DNA of 64,000 nt, taken from assembly GCA_025698895.1 (NCBI GenBank), contig JAILWO010000001.1, positions 1,151,001-1,215,000 on the forward strand, read 5' to 3'. The notes under the pieces were generated by a model that saw nothing but the letters and a program-made list of their open reading frames with translations, was not told the DNA's origin and did no database searches. Positions 9,701 to 18,367 of the stretch are shown here, in pieces. A program made the position numbers and the translations under genes. This stretch comes from Rhizobiaceae bacterium. GTDB lineage: Bacteria > Pseudomonadota > Alphaproteobacteria > Rhizobiales > Rhizobiaceae. How positions within the stretch are numbered: position 1 is the first letter of the stretch; each line of letters opens with the position of its first letter.

Positions 9701-10173
9701 GCTCCAACATGAACGCCGTGCCGGCCATGGTCGCCGCCACGCAGCGTCCGCGCGATCTCACGCGCAAGGAGCTGAAGGAACTCGCCACCTTGCTCGACGC
9801 GAACGGCTTCTCCGAAGCCAGTCTGCGCCGCGCCTATGGAAGCGTCCGCAACGCCGACATCGCCGCGCACGTCATCGGCTTCGTCCGGCAGGCAGCGTTG
9901 GGCGATCCGCTCGTGCCTTACGAGGCGCGCGTGGAAAACGGCGTGCAGGCAATCCTGGCGAGCCGCGCCTGGACGCCGAAACAACGGCAATGGCTGGTGC
10001 GCATCGGCCGCTCGCTCAAGGCGCAGCCGGTCGGCGATCCGGAAATCCTCTCCGATCCGCTCTTTGCCCAGGCTGGTGGCTTCGAGGTGGTTGACCGCGA
10101 GTTCGAATCCGGGCTGGAAGGCGTGCTCAAGGATCTAAACGCCGCTATCTGGGGCGGCGGCACGGCCGCATGA
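6784..10173 (+). CDS. hsdR: Type I restriction enzyme, endonuclease/translocase subunit HsdR
   Basis: The 1129-residue protein carries an N-terminal DUF4145-like helical domain (about 1-130), a coiled-coil-prone Ala/Glu-rich stretch (about 140-240), the PD-(D/E)XK nuclease core (Asp299, then EAK at 313-315), and an SF2 translocase with Walker A GTGKT at 454-458, DEAH at 557-560, a TATP motif III and motif VI QMIGRATRR. The C-terminal part (about 880-1129) is the HsdM-contacting region. HsdR cuts unmethylated DNA after ATP-driven translocation, in complex with HsdM and HsdS. It is the first gene of a same-strand run hsdR-hsdM-hsdS-DUF262-helicase with short gaps. The gap to hsdM is 13 bp and contains an aaagagaag ribosome binding site. 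Confidence 0.95.
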   Translation: MGGRDGNFDFLEEHSPQLAKLGRLGERYYADDPPTALVKLRQFAEMAAKQVAARHGLYDDDRMSFDDVLRTLRSRSVLQREVADLFYHLKRTGNLAAHEDMGTASDALTGLKIARAIGVWLHQAYGNAPSFRPGPFVPPAPRAEVTVALHEEIEALREAVRESADAEAKARLAAQEAEAARLEIQGRITSEAEDRAFWEKYAADAEAALRAAEAALAELQAVASKTPAVQLDLLAQEAARSAENVEIDEATTRVLIDEQLRAAGWKADSATLRHATGVRPGATEAIAIAEWPTQSGPVDYALFVEGRCMGVIEAKRRIRDVPGRIGQAKRYARDVHLAPGEILPDAPWADGLDQFRVPFVFVTNGRPYVKQLATKSGTWFWDARLRTPPRALAEWFSPRDLVERLEQEIGSATELAEREIGVTGLRPYQQDAILAVEEAVSRGQQDILLAMATGTGKTRLAIALMYEMLRAKRFRRILFLVDRNALGRQTLDAMSTTDTNGFLKFDQVFPVADMARRFPEATDRVQVATVQAMIRRIFDDPDALRPTPGTYDLIIVDEAHRGYTLDAELREEDLSFRNLDDYLSAYRKVLDYFDATRIALTATPALHTREIFGAPVFRYGYRQAVIDGYLIDHRPPRRITTALSQTGISFDKGEEVNIVDPRTGQIDLFNLEDQVDFEVAQFNRKVYTRAFNRAVAEAVAAECPPDQPGKTLLFAARDDHADILVEELQAALVAEYGPQPHDLVEKITGSVDRPLDRIKAFKNDPRPKYVVTVDLLTTGIDLPSIVNLVFVRRVNSRILYDQMIGRATRRCDEIGKEYFRIFDAVDIYANLQEVTDMRPVVVDPLLTFATLAGDLERATTDDDRAFVRDQIVVKLRQRLKHLNERQRASLEAVLGPLDALPDRLKTAAPAATLELFRQHPSFVTILDLAAAGRRRSDGIYISEHDDELISVADHYGDKASPRDYIESFESFVRSNMNAVPAMVAATQRPRDLTRKELKELATLLDANGFSEASLRRAYGSVRNADIAAHVIGFVRQAALGDPLVPYEARVENGVQAILASRAWTPKQRQWLVRIGRSLKAQPVGDPEILSDPLFAQAGGFEVVDREFESGLEGVLKDLNAAIWGGGTAA

Positions 10174-10186
10174 CGAAAGAGAAGAG

Positions 10187-11674
10187 ATGAACCCGTCACA
10201 GGACCTGGTGAACAAGCTCTGGCGGCTTTGCGCCCTGCTGCGCAAGGATGGCGTCACCTACCAGCAATACGTCACGGAGCTCACCTATCTGCTCTTCCTC
10301 AAGATGGCGTCCGAGCAGAAGGACGAAAGCCGCATCCCCGAACGATACCGCTGGGGCGCGCTGAAGGCCGCGAGCGAGACCGATGTGCTGCAGCGCTACC
10401 GCCAGGCGCTGATCGACTTGGGCGACGGACAGAAGGTGGCGGACCGCTCGGTGGTTGCCATCTTCCAGAACGCGGCGACGATCGTGCGCGAGCCAGCCAA
10501 CCTGCGCAAGCTGATCGACGCCATCGACGGCCTGCACTGGTTTTCCGACGAGCGTGACGCCTTTGGCGATGCCTATGAGGGCCTGCTGCAGAAGATGGCC
10601 GAGGAGACCAAGCGCGGTGCCGGCCAGTATTTCACCCCGCGCGCGCTGATCGAGGTCATGGTGCGGCTGATGAAGCCACAGCCCGGCGAGGTCATCCAGG
10701 ACCCGGCCGCCGGCACCGGCGGTTTCCTGATCGCTGCCTACAATCACATGAAGGTCGAGACGGACAACTTCATCGATCTTCTTTCCGCCTCCCGCAGCCA
10801 GCAGGAATTTCAACTGCATCAAGCTCTGCGAGGCATCGAAAATGTTCCGGATACTTTCCGGCTGCTCTTGATGAACCTCCACCTTCATTCGCTTGATCTC
10901 GACTACCTCGACCTCGCCGACACGCTCTCGCCTGCCGGCCAGCGGCCGCAGTTCAAGAATGCCGACCTGATCCTGACCAATCCGCCCTTCGGTCCGGCGG
11001 GCGGACCGCCGACGCGAGACGACCTGACCATCACCGACCGGGTCTCGTCGTACCAGTTGCCCTTCGTCGAGCACTGCATCCGGGCGCTGAAGCCCGGAGG
11101 GCGCGCCGCGGTCGTGGTGCCAGACAACGTGCTGTTCGACGATGGTCGCGGCAAGCTCTTGCGCCAGCGGCTGATGAACTGGTGCAATCTGCACACCATC
11201 CTGCGCCTACCAACCGGTATCTTCTACGCGCAGGGCGTGAAGACTAACGTGCTTTTCTTCACCCGCGCGAAAGAGGAAGCGCCGCTCAAGGATGCGACAC
11301 GGGATGTCTGGATTTACGACGCCCGCTCCGGTGCGCCGGCCTATGGCAAGACCAATCCGTTCAGGGCAGCTGATCTTGAGGATTTCGTCCAGGCCTTCGG
11401 CGACGATCCCAATGGCGGCGTGCCCCGCGTGGACCAGGGCGAGACCGGGCGCTTCCGCGGCTTTACGCGGGAGGAAATCGCGGCGCGCGGCGACAATCTC
11501 GACATCACTTGGCTCAAAGACACCAGCGCCGCCGCCGAGGACGGCCTGGAGACGCCGGAAGACATCGCCGCCGCGATCGAGGGGCATCTGAAGACGGCGC
11601 TAGAAGAGATTGCGGCCTTGGTAGCCGAACTGGACCGCGAGGTCCAAGCGTCGGTCGCGGAGGCGGCGGAATGA
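10187..11674 (+). CDS. hsdM: Type I DNA N6-adenine methyltransferase subunit HsdM
   Basis: The 495-residue protein has an N-terminal HsdM helical domain (about 1-130, with QQYVTELTYLLFLKM) and the N6-adenine methylase core: SAM-binding motif I DPAAGTGGF at 172-180 and the catalytic NPPF at 265-268, preceded by QYFTPR. The length is normal for HsdM. It methylates the recognition site chosen by HsdS, so host DNA is protected from HsdR. Its TGA overlaps the hsdS start as ATGA at 11671-11674, which couples their translation. Confidence 0.96.
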   Translation: MNPSQDLVNKLWRLCALLRKDGVTYQQYVTELTYLLFLKMASEQKDESRIPERYRWGALKAASETDVLQRYRQALIDLGDGQKVADRSVVAIFQNAATIVREPANLRKLIDAIDGLHWFSDERDAFGDAYEGLLQKMAEETKRGAGQYFTPRALIEVMVRLMKPQPGEVIQDPAAGTGGFLIAAYNHMKVETDNFIDLLSASRSQQEFQLHQALRGIENVPDTFRLLLMNLHLHSLDLDYLDLADTLSPAGQRPQFKNADLILTNPPFGPAGGPPTRDDLTITDRVSSYQLPFVEHCIRALKPGGRAAVVVPDNVLFDDGRGKLLRQRLMNWCNLHTILRLPTGIFYAQGVKTNVLFFTRAKEEAPLKDATRDVWIYDARSGAPAYGKTNPFRAADLEDFVQAFGDDPNGGVPRVDQGETGRFRGFTREEIAARGDNLDITWLKDTSAAAEDGLETPEDIAAAIEGHLKTALEEIAALVAELDREVQASVAEAAE

Positions 11675-13029
11675 CATTGCCGGAAGGTTGGGCGGCCGCG
11701 ACAATCGGAGACTTGTGCGATCTGATCAACGGAAAGGCGTTTAAGCCTTCCGACTGGTCGCGTGATGGTCTTCCAATAATCCGGATTCAAAACCTGAACC
11801 GTCGGGAATCGGAGTTCAACTTCTTCGACCGGGACGTGGATGAGAAGTTTATTGTCGAGAATGGAGAACTGCTTTTTGCGTGGTCCGGAACGCCGGGTAC
11901 TTCCTTTGGCGCCCACGTCTGGCACGGCCCTCGTGCTGTTCTCAACCAACACATTTTCCGAGTTCGTTTCGAGGAGAAGGCGGTAGACCGCGACTTCTTC
12001 TTGCATGCCATCAACTCGACCTTGGACGAGTTGATCGGAAAGGCTCACGGCGGAGTCGGGCTCGCTCATGTAACTCGTGGTAAGTTTGAAGCCACCAGAG
12101 TTCCCTTACCTCCACTGCCCGAACAGAGCCGCATCGTGGCGAAGTTGGAGACGCTGATCGCCCGCATCGCCCGCGCCAAGGCGGAGTTAGATCGGGTGCC
12201 GGTGCTGACCAATCAGTTGCGCGAAACAACACTTCAAGCGGCATTTTATGGCCCGGAGCCAGCTACGGAAGATCCACGAATTCACCGTCGAGCCAAGCCC
12301 CTCCACGGCCTGCCCGCCGGCTGGGAATGGCGCGCTCTTGGTTCAATAGGAAACGTAACTGGAGGGCTAACGAAGAACGCCAAAAGGCGATTGCTTCCAC
12401 TGCGGGCCAAGTATCTCAGGGTCGCGAACGTTTATGCAAACGAGCTGCGGCTAACTGATGTCGAGGAAATCGGTTGCACCGAGCGGGAGTTGGCTAAGAC
12501 AGCCCTTCAAAACGGCGACCTTCTTATAGTAGAGGGTAATGGGAGCCTCCAGCAAGTCGGGCGAGCGGCCATCTGGCGCGCCGAAATCGCTGATTGTTCA
12601 CATCAAAACCATCTCATCAGGTTCCGCGCCGGCGATGATATATTGCCTGAGATCGTGTTGTTCTGGCTCATGTCTCCAGTCGGCCGGCAGATTTTGGAGC
12701 GTTTCGCAGCCTCTACGTCCGGACTACACACTTTGAGCATCTCTAAAGTCAGCGGTTTGCCTATCCCTCAAGGACCCATTGAAGTCCAGCAAGCTGTCGT
12801 GAGAAAAATCCAAATGGCCTTCGACCGCGCCGACCGCCTCGAAGCCGAGGCTGGCCGTGCGCGAAAGCTGCTGGACCGGCTGGAGTCCGCGATCTTAGCC
12901 AAGGCGTTCCGGGGCGAACTCGTGCCACAGGATCCCAACGACGAGCCGGCAAGCGTTCTGCTGGAGCGCATCCGCGCAGCCGGCGCCGCGGCTCCGAAAG
13001 CCAGACGGGGAAGACGAGCCAGCACTTAG
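11671..13029 (+). CDS. hsdS: Type I specificity subunit HsdS
   Basis: The 452-residue protein starts at the ATG overlapping the hsdM stop. It has the classical two-repeat HsdS layout: target recognition domain 1 (LPEGWAAATIGDL onward), central conserved helix (PPLPEQSRIVAKLETL), target recognition domain 2 (LPAGWEWRALGSIG onward), and a C-terminal conserved helix (RKLLDRLESAILAKAFRGEL). The two recognition domains set a bipartite target sequence that cannot be read from protein alone. The DNA of both recognition domains looks visibly less GC-rich than the flanking conserved helices, as expected for exchangeable segments. Confidence 0.94.
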   Translation: MTLPEGWAAATIGDLCDLINGKAFKPSDWSRDGLPIIRIQNLNRRESEFNFFDRDVDEKFIVENGELLFAWSGTPGTSFGAHVWHGPRAVLNQHIFRVRFEEKAVDRDFFLHAINSTLDELIGKAHGGVGLAHVTRGKFEATRVPLPPLPEQSRIVAKLETLIARIARAKAELDRVPVLTNQLRETTLQAAFYGPEPATEDPRIHRRAKPLHGLPAGWEWRALGSIGNVTGGLTKNAKRRLLPLRAKYLRVANVYANELRLTDVEEIGCTERELAKTALQNGDLLIVEGNGSLQQVGRAAIWRAEIADCSHQNHLIRFRAGDDILPEIVLFWLMSPVGRQILERFAASTSGLHTLSISKVSGLPIPQGPIEVQQAVVRKIQMAFDRADRLEAEAGRARKLLDRLESAILAKAFRGELVPQDPNDEPASVLLERIRAAGAAAPKARRGRRAST

Positions 13030-13057
13030 GCAGCGAAACCAGGCAGGGAGGGGGAAA

Positions 13058-15307
13058 ATGCCGCTTTTCACAACGACCAACTACCCGATCAACGCGTTGA
13101 TCGAAGACATCGACCTCGGCAAGATCGGCTTGCCGGAACTGCAGCGGCCCTTCGTCTGGCCGAACGTCAACGTCCGCAACCTTTTCGATTCGCTTTACAA
13201 AGGCTTCCCGGCCGGTTTCCTGCTCTTCTGGAAGACCGGTGCCGAGGGCGCGCCGCTCAAGGGGATCGGCACCCGCAACGAAAAAGCCGTCCCGGAAATG
13301 GCCATTGTCGACGGGCAGCAGCGGCTGACCTCGCTGTACGCCGTGGTTAAGGGCGCGGAGGTGCTGCGCGCAAACTTCAAAAAAGAGCGCATCCGCATCG
13401 CTTTCAGCCCGCTTACAGAGCGTTTCGAAGTGACCGACGCAGCGATCCTCAAGGACAAGAGCTTCATCCCAGACATCTCGGAACTCTGGAAGCCCGAGAC
13501 CGACCTGTTCAGCATCGCCAACAACTATATCGAGCAGCTGTCGGCAGTTCGGGAACTGACGCCCGAGCAGATCAAGCATGCGCAGTCTGCCGTCGGCAAG
13601 CTGCACAACCTGTTGAGCTACCAGTTCGTCGCGCTCACGCTGGCGTCCAGCGTCGACGCCGAAACGATCGCCGAGGTGTTCGTGCGCATCAACGGCGAAG
13701 GCAAGAAACTGAACCAGGCCGACTTCATCATGACGCTGATGTCCGTGTTCTGGGATCAGGGACGGACGGAGCTGGAGAAGTTCGCGCGCGAGGCGACGCG
13801 GCCGTCCGACGGTCAGGCCTCATCCTACAACCAATTCATCAAGCCGGCGCCCGATCAGATGCTGCGCGCAACTGTCGGCCTTGGTCTCAAGCGCGCTCGC
13901 CTGGAAAACGTGTACGCTGTCCTGCGCGGCCGCGACGCGGTTACCGGAAAAGACGATCCAGCAAGGCGTGAAGAGCAGTTCGCGCTTCTGGCGAAGGCGC
14001 AGGATCAGGCGCTCAACCTCGCCAACTGGCATCACTTCCTGAGCGCGCTCAAGCTTGCCGGCTACCGCAGCGAAAAGATGATCAGCTCGCAGACCGCCAT
14101 CATCTACAGCTATGTGATCTATCTCATCGGCATCTGCGATTTCGGCGTCGACAAGACCGCCATGCGCCGGGCCGCGGCCGAGTTCTTCTTCATGGCGGCG
14201 CTGACCGGCCGCTACACCACGTCACCGGAGACGCGATTCGAGTCCGATCTTGCGCAGATCCGCGGCATCAAGACGGGCGAGGACTATCTCAGGCGGTTGC
14301 GAGAGATGGCCGCAACCGTTCTGACCAAGGATTATTGGGAAATTACTTTGCCGAGCGCCCTCGCCACATCCGCGGCGCGAAGCCCGTCGCTCTTTGCCTA
14401 CCAGGCGGCGCTTGTGAAGCTCGACGCGCTGGCGCTATACAGCCCGATCAAGATCGCCACCCTCCTGGATCCCGCTGTCAACGGAACGAAGGCGGCGCTG
14501 GAGCAGCATCACCTTTACCCGCGCGGTTACCTGAAGTCCCTCGAAATCACCGAAACCTCGCAGGTTAACCAGATCGCCAACTTCGCCCCGGTGGAATGGC
14601 CGGAGAACATCAGGATCGGAGCGAAGCCTCCAGCCGAGTACGTGCCGGCACTCGATGCGAAGCTTGGTGGCAAGGAGCGTGAGGAGATGTATTTCTGGCA
14701 CGCTCTGCCGCATCTGTGGTGGGAGCTGGACTACGATACCTTCCTCAAGGAACGCCGCGTCAGGATGGCGCGAGTCATCCAGCGGGCATGGGAAGTGCTG
14801 ACCGCCGACACCAGGGACAAGGCAGCGCCGCCAACCTTGACGGTGGACCAGATCATCCTTGGCGGGGAAACAGACTCCGTCGAGTTCAAGTCGACGCTGC
14901 GCACCAACCTTCACACCGGGCAAGTTGACGACAAGATGCAGCTATCTGTGCTGAAGACCATCGCCGGCTTTCTGAACAACAATGGCGGCACACTCCTGAT
15001 CGGCGTTGCCGATGATGGGGAGGTGCTTGGCCTTGAGGCAGACAACTTCCCAAACGAAGACAAATACGGCCTGCACCTGGTGAACCTGATCGCCGACCGC
15101 ATTGGGCAGATATTCCTTCCCTATGTGCACGCCCATTTCAGAGACCAGGAAGGGACGCGCGTGCTTGTGGTACGCTGCGAACGCGGACCAAAGGCGGCCT
15201 TCGTAAAGGACGGCGCCCTCCAGCGCTTCTATGTCCGGGGCGGAAACGCGACCGCGGAGCTCCAAGGCGCCGCCATCACCGACTACGTGAAGAAGCGGTT
15301 CGACTGA
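13058..15307 (+). CDS. DUF262 (GmrSD-like) protein with HNH-like motif fused to AlbA_2/Schlafen domain
   Basis: The 749-residue protein begins with a ParB/Srx-like DUF262 domain: LPELQRPFVW at 25-34 and DGQQRLTSL from 85, the nucleotide-binding and hydrolysis signature of GmrS-type proteins. A DUF1524-type HNH-like motif HHLYPRGY is at 484-491. The C-terminus (about 597-745) is an AlbA_2 (Schlafen-type) domain with SVEFKSTLR around Glu609/Lys611, then NNNGGTLLIGV. DUF262-DUF1524 proteins include the GmrSD endonuclease that cuts glucosylated or hydroxymethylated phage DNA; the extra AlbA_2 domain suggests added nucleic-acid or partner binding. It follows hsdS by 28 bp behind a strong gggaggggg site and precedes a UvrD-like helicase by 23 bp. 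The domains are clear; the combined activity is inferred. Confidence 0.82.
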   Translation: MPLFTTTNYPINALIEDIDLGKIGLPELQRPFVWPNVNVRNLFDSLYKGFPAGFLLFWKTGAEGAPLKGIGTRNEKAVPEMAIVDGQQRLTSLYAVVKGAEVLRANFKKERIRIAFSPLTERFEVTDAAILKDKSFIPDISELWKPETDLFSIANNYIEQLSAVRELTPEQIKHAQSAVGKLHNLLSYQFVALTLASSVDAETIAEVFVRINGEGKKLNQADFIMTLMSVFWDQGRTELEKFAREATRPSDGQASSYNQFIKPAPDQMLRATVGLGLKRARLENVYAVLRGRDAVTGKDDPARREEQFALLAKAQDQALNLANWHHFLSALKLAGYRSEKMISSQTAIIYSYVIYLIGICDFGVDKTAMRRAAAEFFFMAALTGRYTTSPETRFESDLAQIRGIKTGEDYLRRLREMAATVLTKDYWEITLPSALATSAARSPSLFAYQAALVKLDALALYSPIKIATLLDPAVNGTKAALEQHHLYPRGYLKSLEITETSQVNQIANFAPVEWPENIRIGAKPPAEYVPALDAKLGGKEREEMYFWHALPHLWWELDYDTFLKERRVRMARVIQRAWEVLTADTRDKAAPPTLTVDQIILGGETDSVEFKSTLRTNLHTGQVDDKMQLSVLKTIAGFLNNNGGTLLIGVADDGEVLGLEADNFPNEDKYGLHLVNLIADRIGQIFLPYVHAHFRDQEGTRVLVVRCERGPKAAFVKDGALQRFYVRGGNATAELQGAAITDYVKKRFD

Positions 15308-15330
15308 ACTCGGGAAGGAGGGGGAAGAAG

Positions 15331-17430
15331 ATGTCCGATGAGGTTCTTGCCGAAAAAGCTGATTCAGTCTCCCACCAGCAACTTGACCCGTTCCAGCAAC
15401 GCTTCTGCCAAGCGCCTGCGGGCAACCTGCGCCTGCTGGCGCCGGCCGGCAGCGGCAAGACGCAATCGCTGCTCTGGCGATGCCTGGAGCTTTATCGCCG
15501 CGCCGATAACAAGGGCCGCTTCCTTATCGTGACGTTCACACGGGCTGCACGCGATGAACTCCGCGCGAGGCTTTCCAGCCGGGACTTTGCTGAAGTTGGC
15601 AGCGCGGTCGAGGTGGTGACACTCAACGGTTGGGGCTTCAAGCGCCTGCGGGCGAACCATCACGCTCCGCGTCTGATGACGACCGAGTTCGAGAAGAGCA
15701 GCTTCGTACGCAACACTCTTCAGCCGGTCTGGAAACGGCATGAGGCGATCAGAAAGGCGATGGAGGCACGGCAGTATACCGTCGAAAAGATCCTCGTGAA
15801 CCTCATCGAGCGCCTCAAATCATTGGGCTTCGACCATGAAGCCACCTCCTCGGGCCCCGCTCATGACCAGATCGACTTCCTCATTGAACTCGGGCTGCTG
15901 TGGCAGATCGAGGGCATGATCGACCAGCTTGCGGAGAACGAGATTCTTCCAGACAGGCGCCTCGAAACGTTCGTGGATGAGATTCTGCCATTTTGGGTAG
16001 AAAGTTGCGCGACCATGATCAGCCAAGCGCTGTTCACGCTTGAAGATCAGAAGTACGTCGCCTTTCTCGATTTGCGGCGTCAGATAGCCGAGGGACGCTT
16101 TCCAACCGGAGGATCGCGCTACAGTCACGTACTTGTTGACGAGTTTCAGGACATCAACCCGCTCGACCTGAACCTCATCCGGCGAATTGTCGATCTAAAC
16201 AAGGCGGATCTGACCATCGTCGGCGACGATGATCAGGCAATCTTTGAGTGGCGAGGAGCAACGCCACACTTCATCCTGAACCCCGAGAAATACTTTCAAC
16301 GCAGCTTCAGCACCCACATCCTTGAGCGCAATTATCGATGCCCACGCAATCTGGTGACTGCGTCACAGAAGCTCATCATTAACAACAAGCGTCGGGAGCC
16401 GAAACGAGTCGAAGCGATGCAACAGCTGGACGCGGAGGTACAGGTGATCTCGCGCGACAAGTTCGTTGAGTCGATTGACGACGTGATGGCGGAGGTACGG
16501 GAATTTCTTGCTGGCAAACGTGCCGGCGCCCGGCTCGCGATCCTGTCTCGGAAACGCGCCCAGCTCATCCCTTACCAGGTGCTGATGGCGAGCGAGAACC
16601 TGCCATTCTGCGCAGCGGAAGACTTGCAGGTCTTCATGAGTGGCGCGTTCGAAAAGCTGCAGCGGTCGTTGCAGACCTGCGCGATGGCGCGCGCGGCTTT
16701 CCGTTCTCCGTCATTGATCGACGACGTCATGGAACTGTGCAACCTTGTGAAGCGCTACCCGCTGAAGAAGGCGGAGAGGGAGGCGCTCGCATCACATCTG
16801 CGCGCGAGCAGGCCCCGCAACTATGACGACGCCTTGGACGCGCTTGCCGCTTATCGCGGCCCGCTCAAGACCGCCAATGAGGACGGCAGCGCCAGCCTCT
16901 CGTTTGCGGCGATTCTACGCTCCCTCCTAAGCGCTCCGACGGTGAAGGATGCGATCGATGCGTTGAGCGCGGGGTTCGCCGGCCTTGATCAGGACTATGG
17001 CAAGTCGCAAGAAGACATCTTCTACAGCGACCCGCCCTTCCTTTACCTGGCGGAGTTCGCCGCCCGCTATGAAGACGACTTCCAGCGTTTCCTGGATGAC
17101 ATTGAGAGCGCTCGGGCTACGCTCGTGCGTCTGCCGGGAGAAGAAGACGATTCCGGAACCGCCGAAGAAATATGGCGACGGCCCGTCCACCTGATGACTG
17201 CCCTGCGGGCAAAGGGCCGGGAGTTCGACACAGTCATCATTCTGGACGCGAACGATGGGATTTGGCCGCTGCGGCGGGCGGACACTCCGGAGAAAAAGGA
17301 GGGCGAAAGGCGCTTGTTCTACGTCGCCATGACTCGGGCAAAGCGTCGCCTCATGGTCACCCTCAGTGGCCGCATCGGCGACCAACCGGGCCAGCCCTCG
17401 CCATATCTGAGGGAGGCTGAGCTATCGTGA
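15331..17430 (+). CDS. UvrD/PcrA-like ATP-dependent DNA helicase
   Basis: The 699-residue protein contains SF1A helicase motifs: Walker A APAGSGKT at 37-44, motif Ia IVTFTRAA, motif II DEFQD at 270-274, motif III VGDDDQAIFEWRGA, motif IV-like ERNYRCP, motif V MTALRAKGREFDTV and motif VI FYVAMTRAKRR. The size is that of UvrD/PcrA, but the accessory regions differ from housekeeping UvrD. It is translated from a strong aaggagggggaag site 23 bp after the DUF262-AlbA_2 gene and is the last gene of the hsd-led run. It is probably the DNA-unwinding partner of the DUF262-AlbA_2 protein. It ends 7 bp from the convergent ASCH gene. Confidence 0.88.
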   Translation: MSDEVLAEKADSVSHQQLDPFQQRFCQAPAGNLRLLAPAGSGKTQSLLWRCLELYRRADNKGRFLIVTFTRAARDELRARLSSRDFAEVGSAVEVVTLNGWGFKRLRANHHAPRLMTTEFEKSSFVRNTLQPVWKRHEAIRKAMEARQYTVEKILVNLIERLKSLGFDHEATSSGPAHDQIDFLIELGLLWQIEGMIDQLAENEILPDRRLETFVDEILPFWVESCATMISQALFTLEDQKYVAFLDLRRQIAEGRFPTGGSRYSHVLVDEFQDINPLDLNLIRRIVDLNKADLTIVGDDDQAIFEWRGATPHFILNPEKYFQRSFSTHILERNYRCPRNLVTASQKLIINNKRREPKRVEAMQQLDAEVQVISRDKFVESIDDVMAEVREFLAGKRAGARLAILSRKRAQLIPYQVLMASENLPFCAAEDLQVFMSGAFEKLQRSLQTCAMARAAFRSPSLIDDVMELCNLVKRYPLKKAEREALASHLRASRPRNYDDALDALAAYRGPLKTANEDGSASLSFAAILRSLLSAPTVKDAIDALSAGFAGLDQDYGKSQEDIFYSDPPFLYLAEFAARYEDDFQRFLDDIESARATLVRLPGEEDDSGTAEEIWRRPVHLMTALRAKGREFDTVIILDANDGIWPLRRADTPEKKEGERRLFYVAMTRAKRRLMVTLSGRIGDQPGQPSPYLREAELS

Positions 17431-17437
17431 TGGTAGC

Positions 17438-18337
17438 TCAAAGCGCCTTGATCGCCTCTAGGATCCGACTGAAGGGAACCTCGCCGTCGGTGGATGGAAT
17501 CATCCAGCCATAGGCTTGAGGCTCCTGCCCGTCGAAGCCTCCGAAGACACGGAAGGCGCTATGCCGAAACGCGAAGTCGCCGGAGCGGCCATTTCTGAAC
17601 CGCTCGACTCCCGGGAGGGCAGCAACAATTTCGGCGACCCTGCCATCGAGATCGGGCGGCAGGAACAGCCTGTATTTCGGGTCAGATTTCGGCATCCGAT
17701 CGACGAATACGTAGAGCGTTCCATGACGGAAGCCGGTCGAGAACTGAAGCATCTTCGTCTGCCCTGAGCGCGGTTTCACCGCAAAGCCGAGCTGCTCGGC
17801 GGCGAATGCCAGCTTTGCTTCGAGAGCCGGGCTGATCTGCGGCGCCCGTGCGGACGAAGGCGTCGGTGCTTCGAAACTGATATCGCGGGCTTGATGGCAC
17901 GCAACAGCAGGGCGCTGGTCGGACAATCGGGGCGAAGCTTCGGGTGACGCGTTCGGCCTGTGCGCAGATTGGGCCGCTCGAGCGGACTCGAAATCGAGGT
18001 CTACCCAACTCACAGGACCGGAAGGTCGGGTAAACGGGACGGGAGTGGAGAACCGGTAGGCGTCGAGCAGCACCCAGGGTGTAAGCCAGCCAGCTTCGAT
18101 TATAGCTCCCCTTCGATCCAGAGGAATGCGATGAAAGTTGAAAGAATCCTCTAAGTCAGACGGATCAAGAGGAGGCAGAACGTCCACCAGCATTGCAATT
18201 CCGTCGATCTGCCGGCTGCCCTTTCGGATCAGCGCGATCTGCCCTCGTATCGAGGTCGACTGCGTGCGCAGCTCCCAAGTCTTCTGTCCGTCTAGGATCA
18301 GGTCGATCCATGGTTCACGGATGATGAGGCCTTTCAT
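17438..18337 (-). CDS. ASCH-domain protein at the 3' end of the Zorya operon
   Basis: The 299-residue protein opens with an ASCH fold: IIREPWIDLILDGQKTWELR contains the G-x-K-x-x-E-x-R signature (Gly17, Lys19, Glu22, Arg24). A low-complexity Ser/Pro/Ala-rich linker (about 125-165) leads to an unrecognised C-terminal domain (about 168-299, with FRHGTLYVFVDR and FAFRHSAFRVFGG). ASCH domains are PUA-related and bind RNA or hydrolyse modified cytidine. The gene lies 30 bp downstream of zorD on the same strand, so it is probably co-transcribed with zorABCD, although it is not part of the described type I Zorya set. A role as regulator, RNA sensor or bystander cannot be decided here. Confidence 0.7.
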   Translation of the reverse strand: MKGLIIREPWIDLILDGQKTWELRTQSTSIRGQIALIRKGSRQIDGIAMLVDVLPPLDPSDLEDSFNFHRIPLDRRGAIIEAGWLTPWVLLDAYRFSTPVPFTRPSGPVSWVDLDFESARAAQSAHRPNASPEASPRLSDQRPAVACHQARDISFEAPTPSSARAPQISPALEAKLAFAAEQLGFAVKPRSGQTKMLQFSTGFRHGTLYVFVDRMPKSDPKYRLFLPPDLDGRVAEIVAALPGVERFRNGRSGDFAFRHSAFRVFGGFDGQEPQAYGWMIPSTDGEVPFSRILEAIKAL

Positions 18338-18367
18338 GCATCAATCCTGTGTTTGAGGGGAGGCTCC

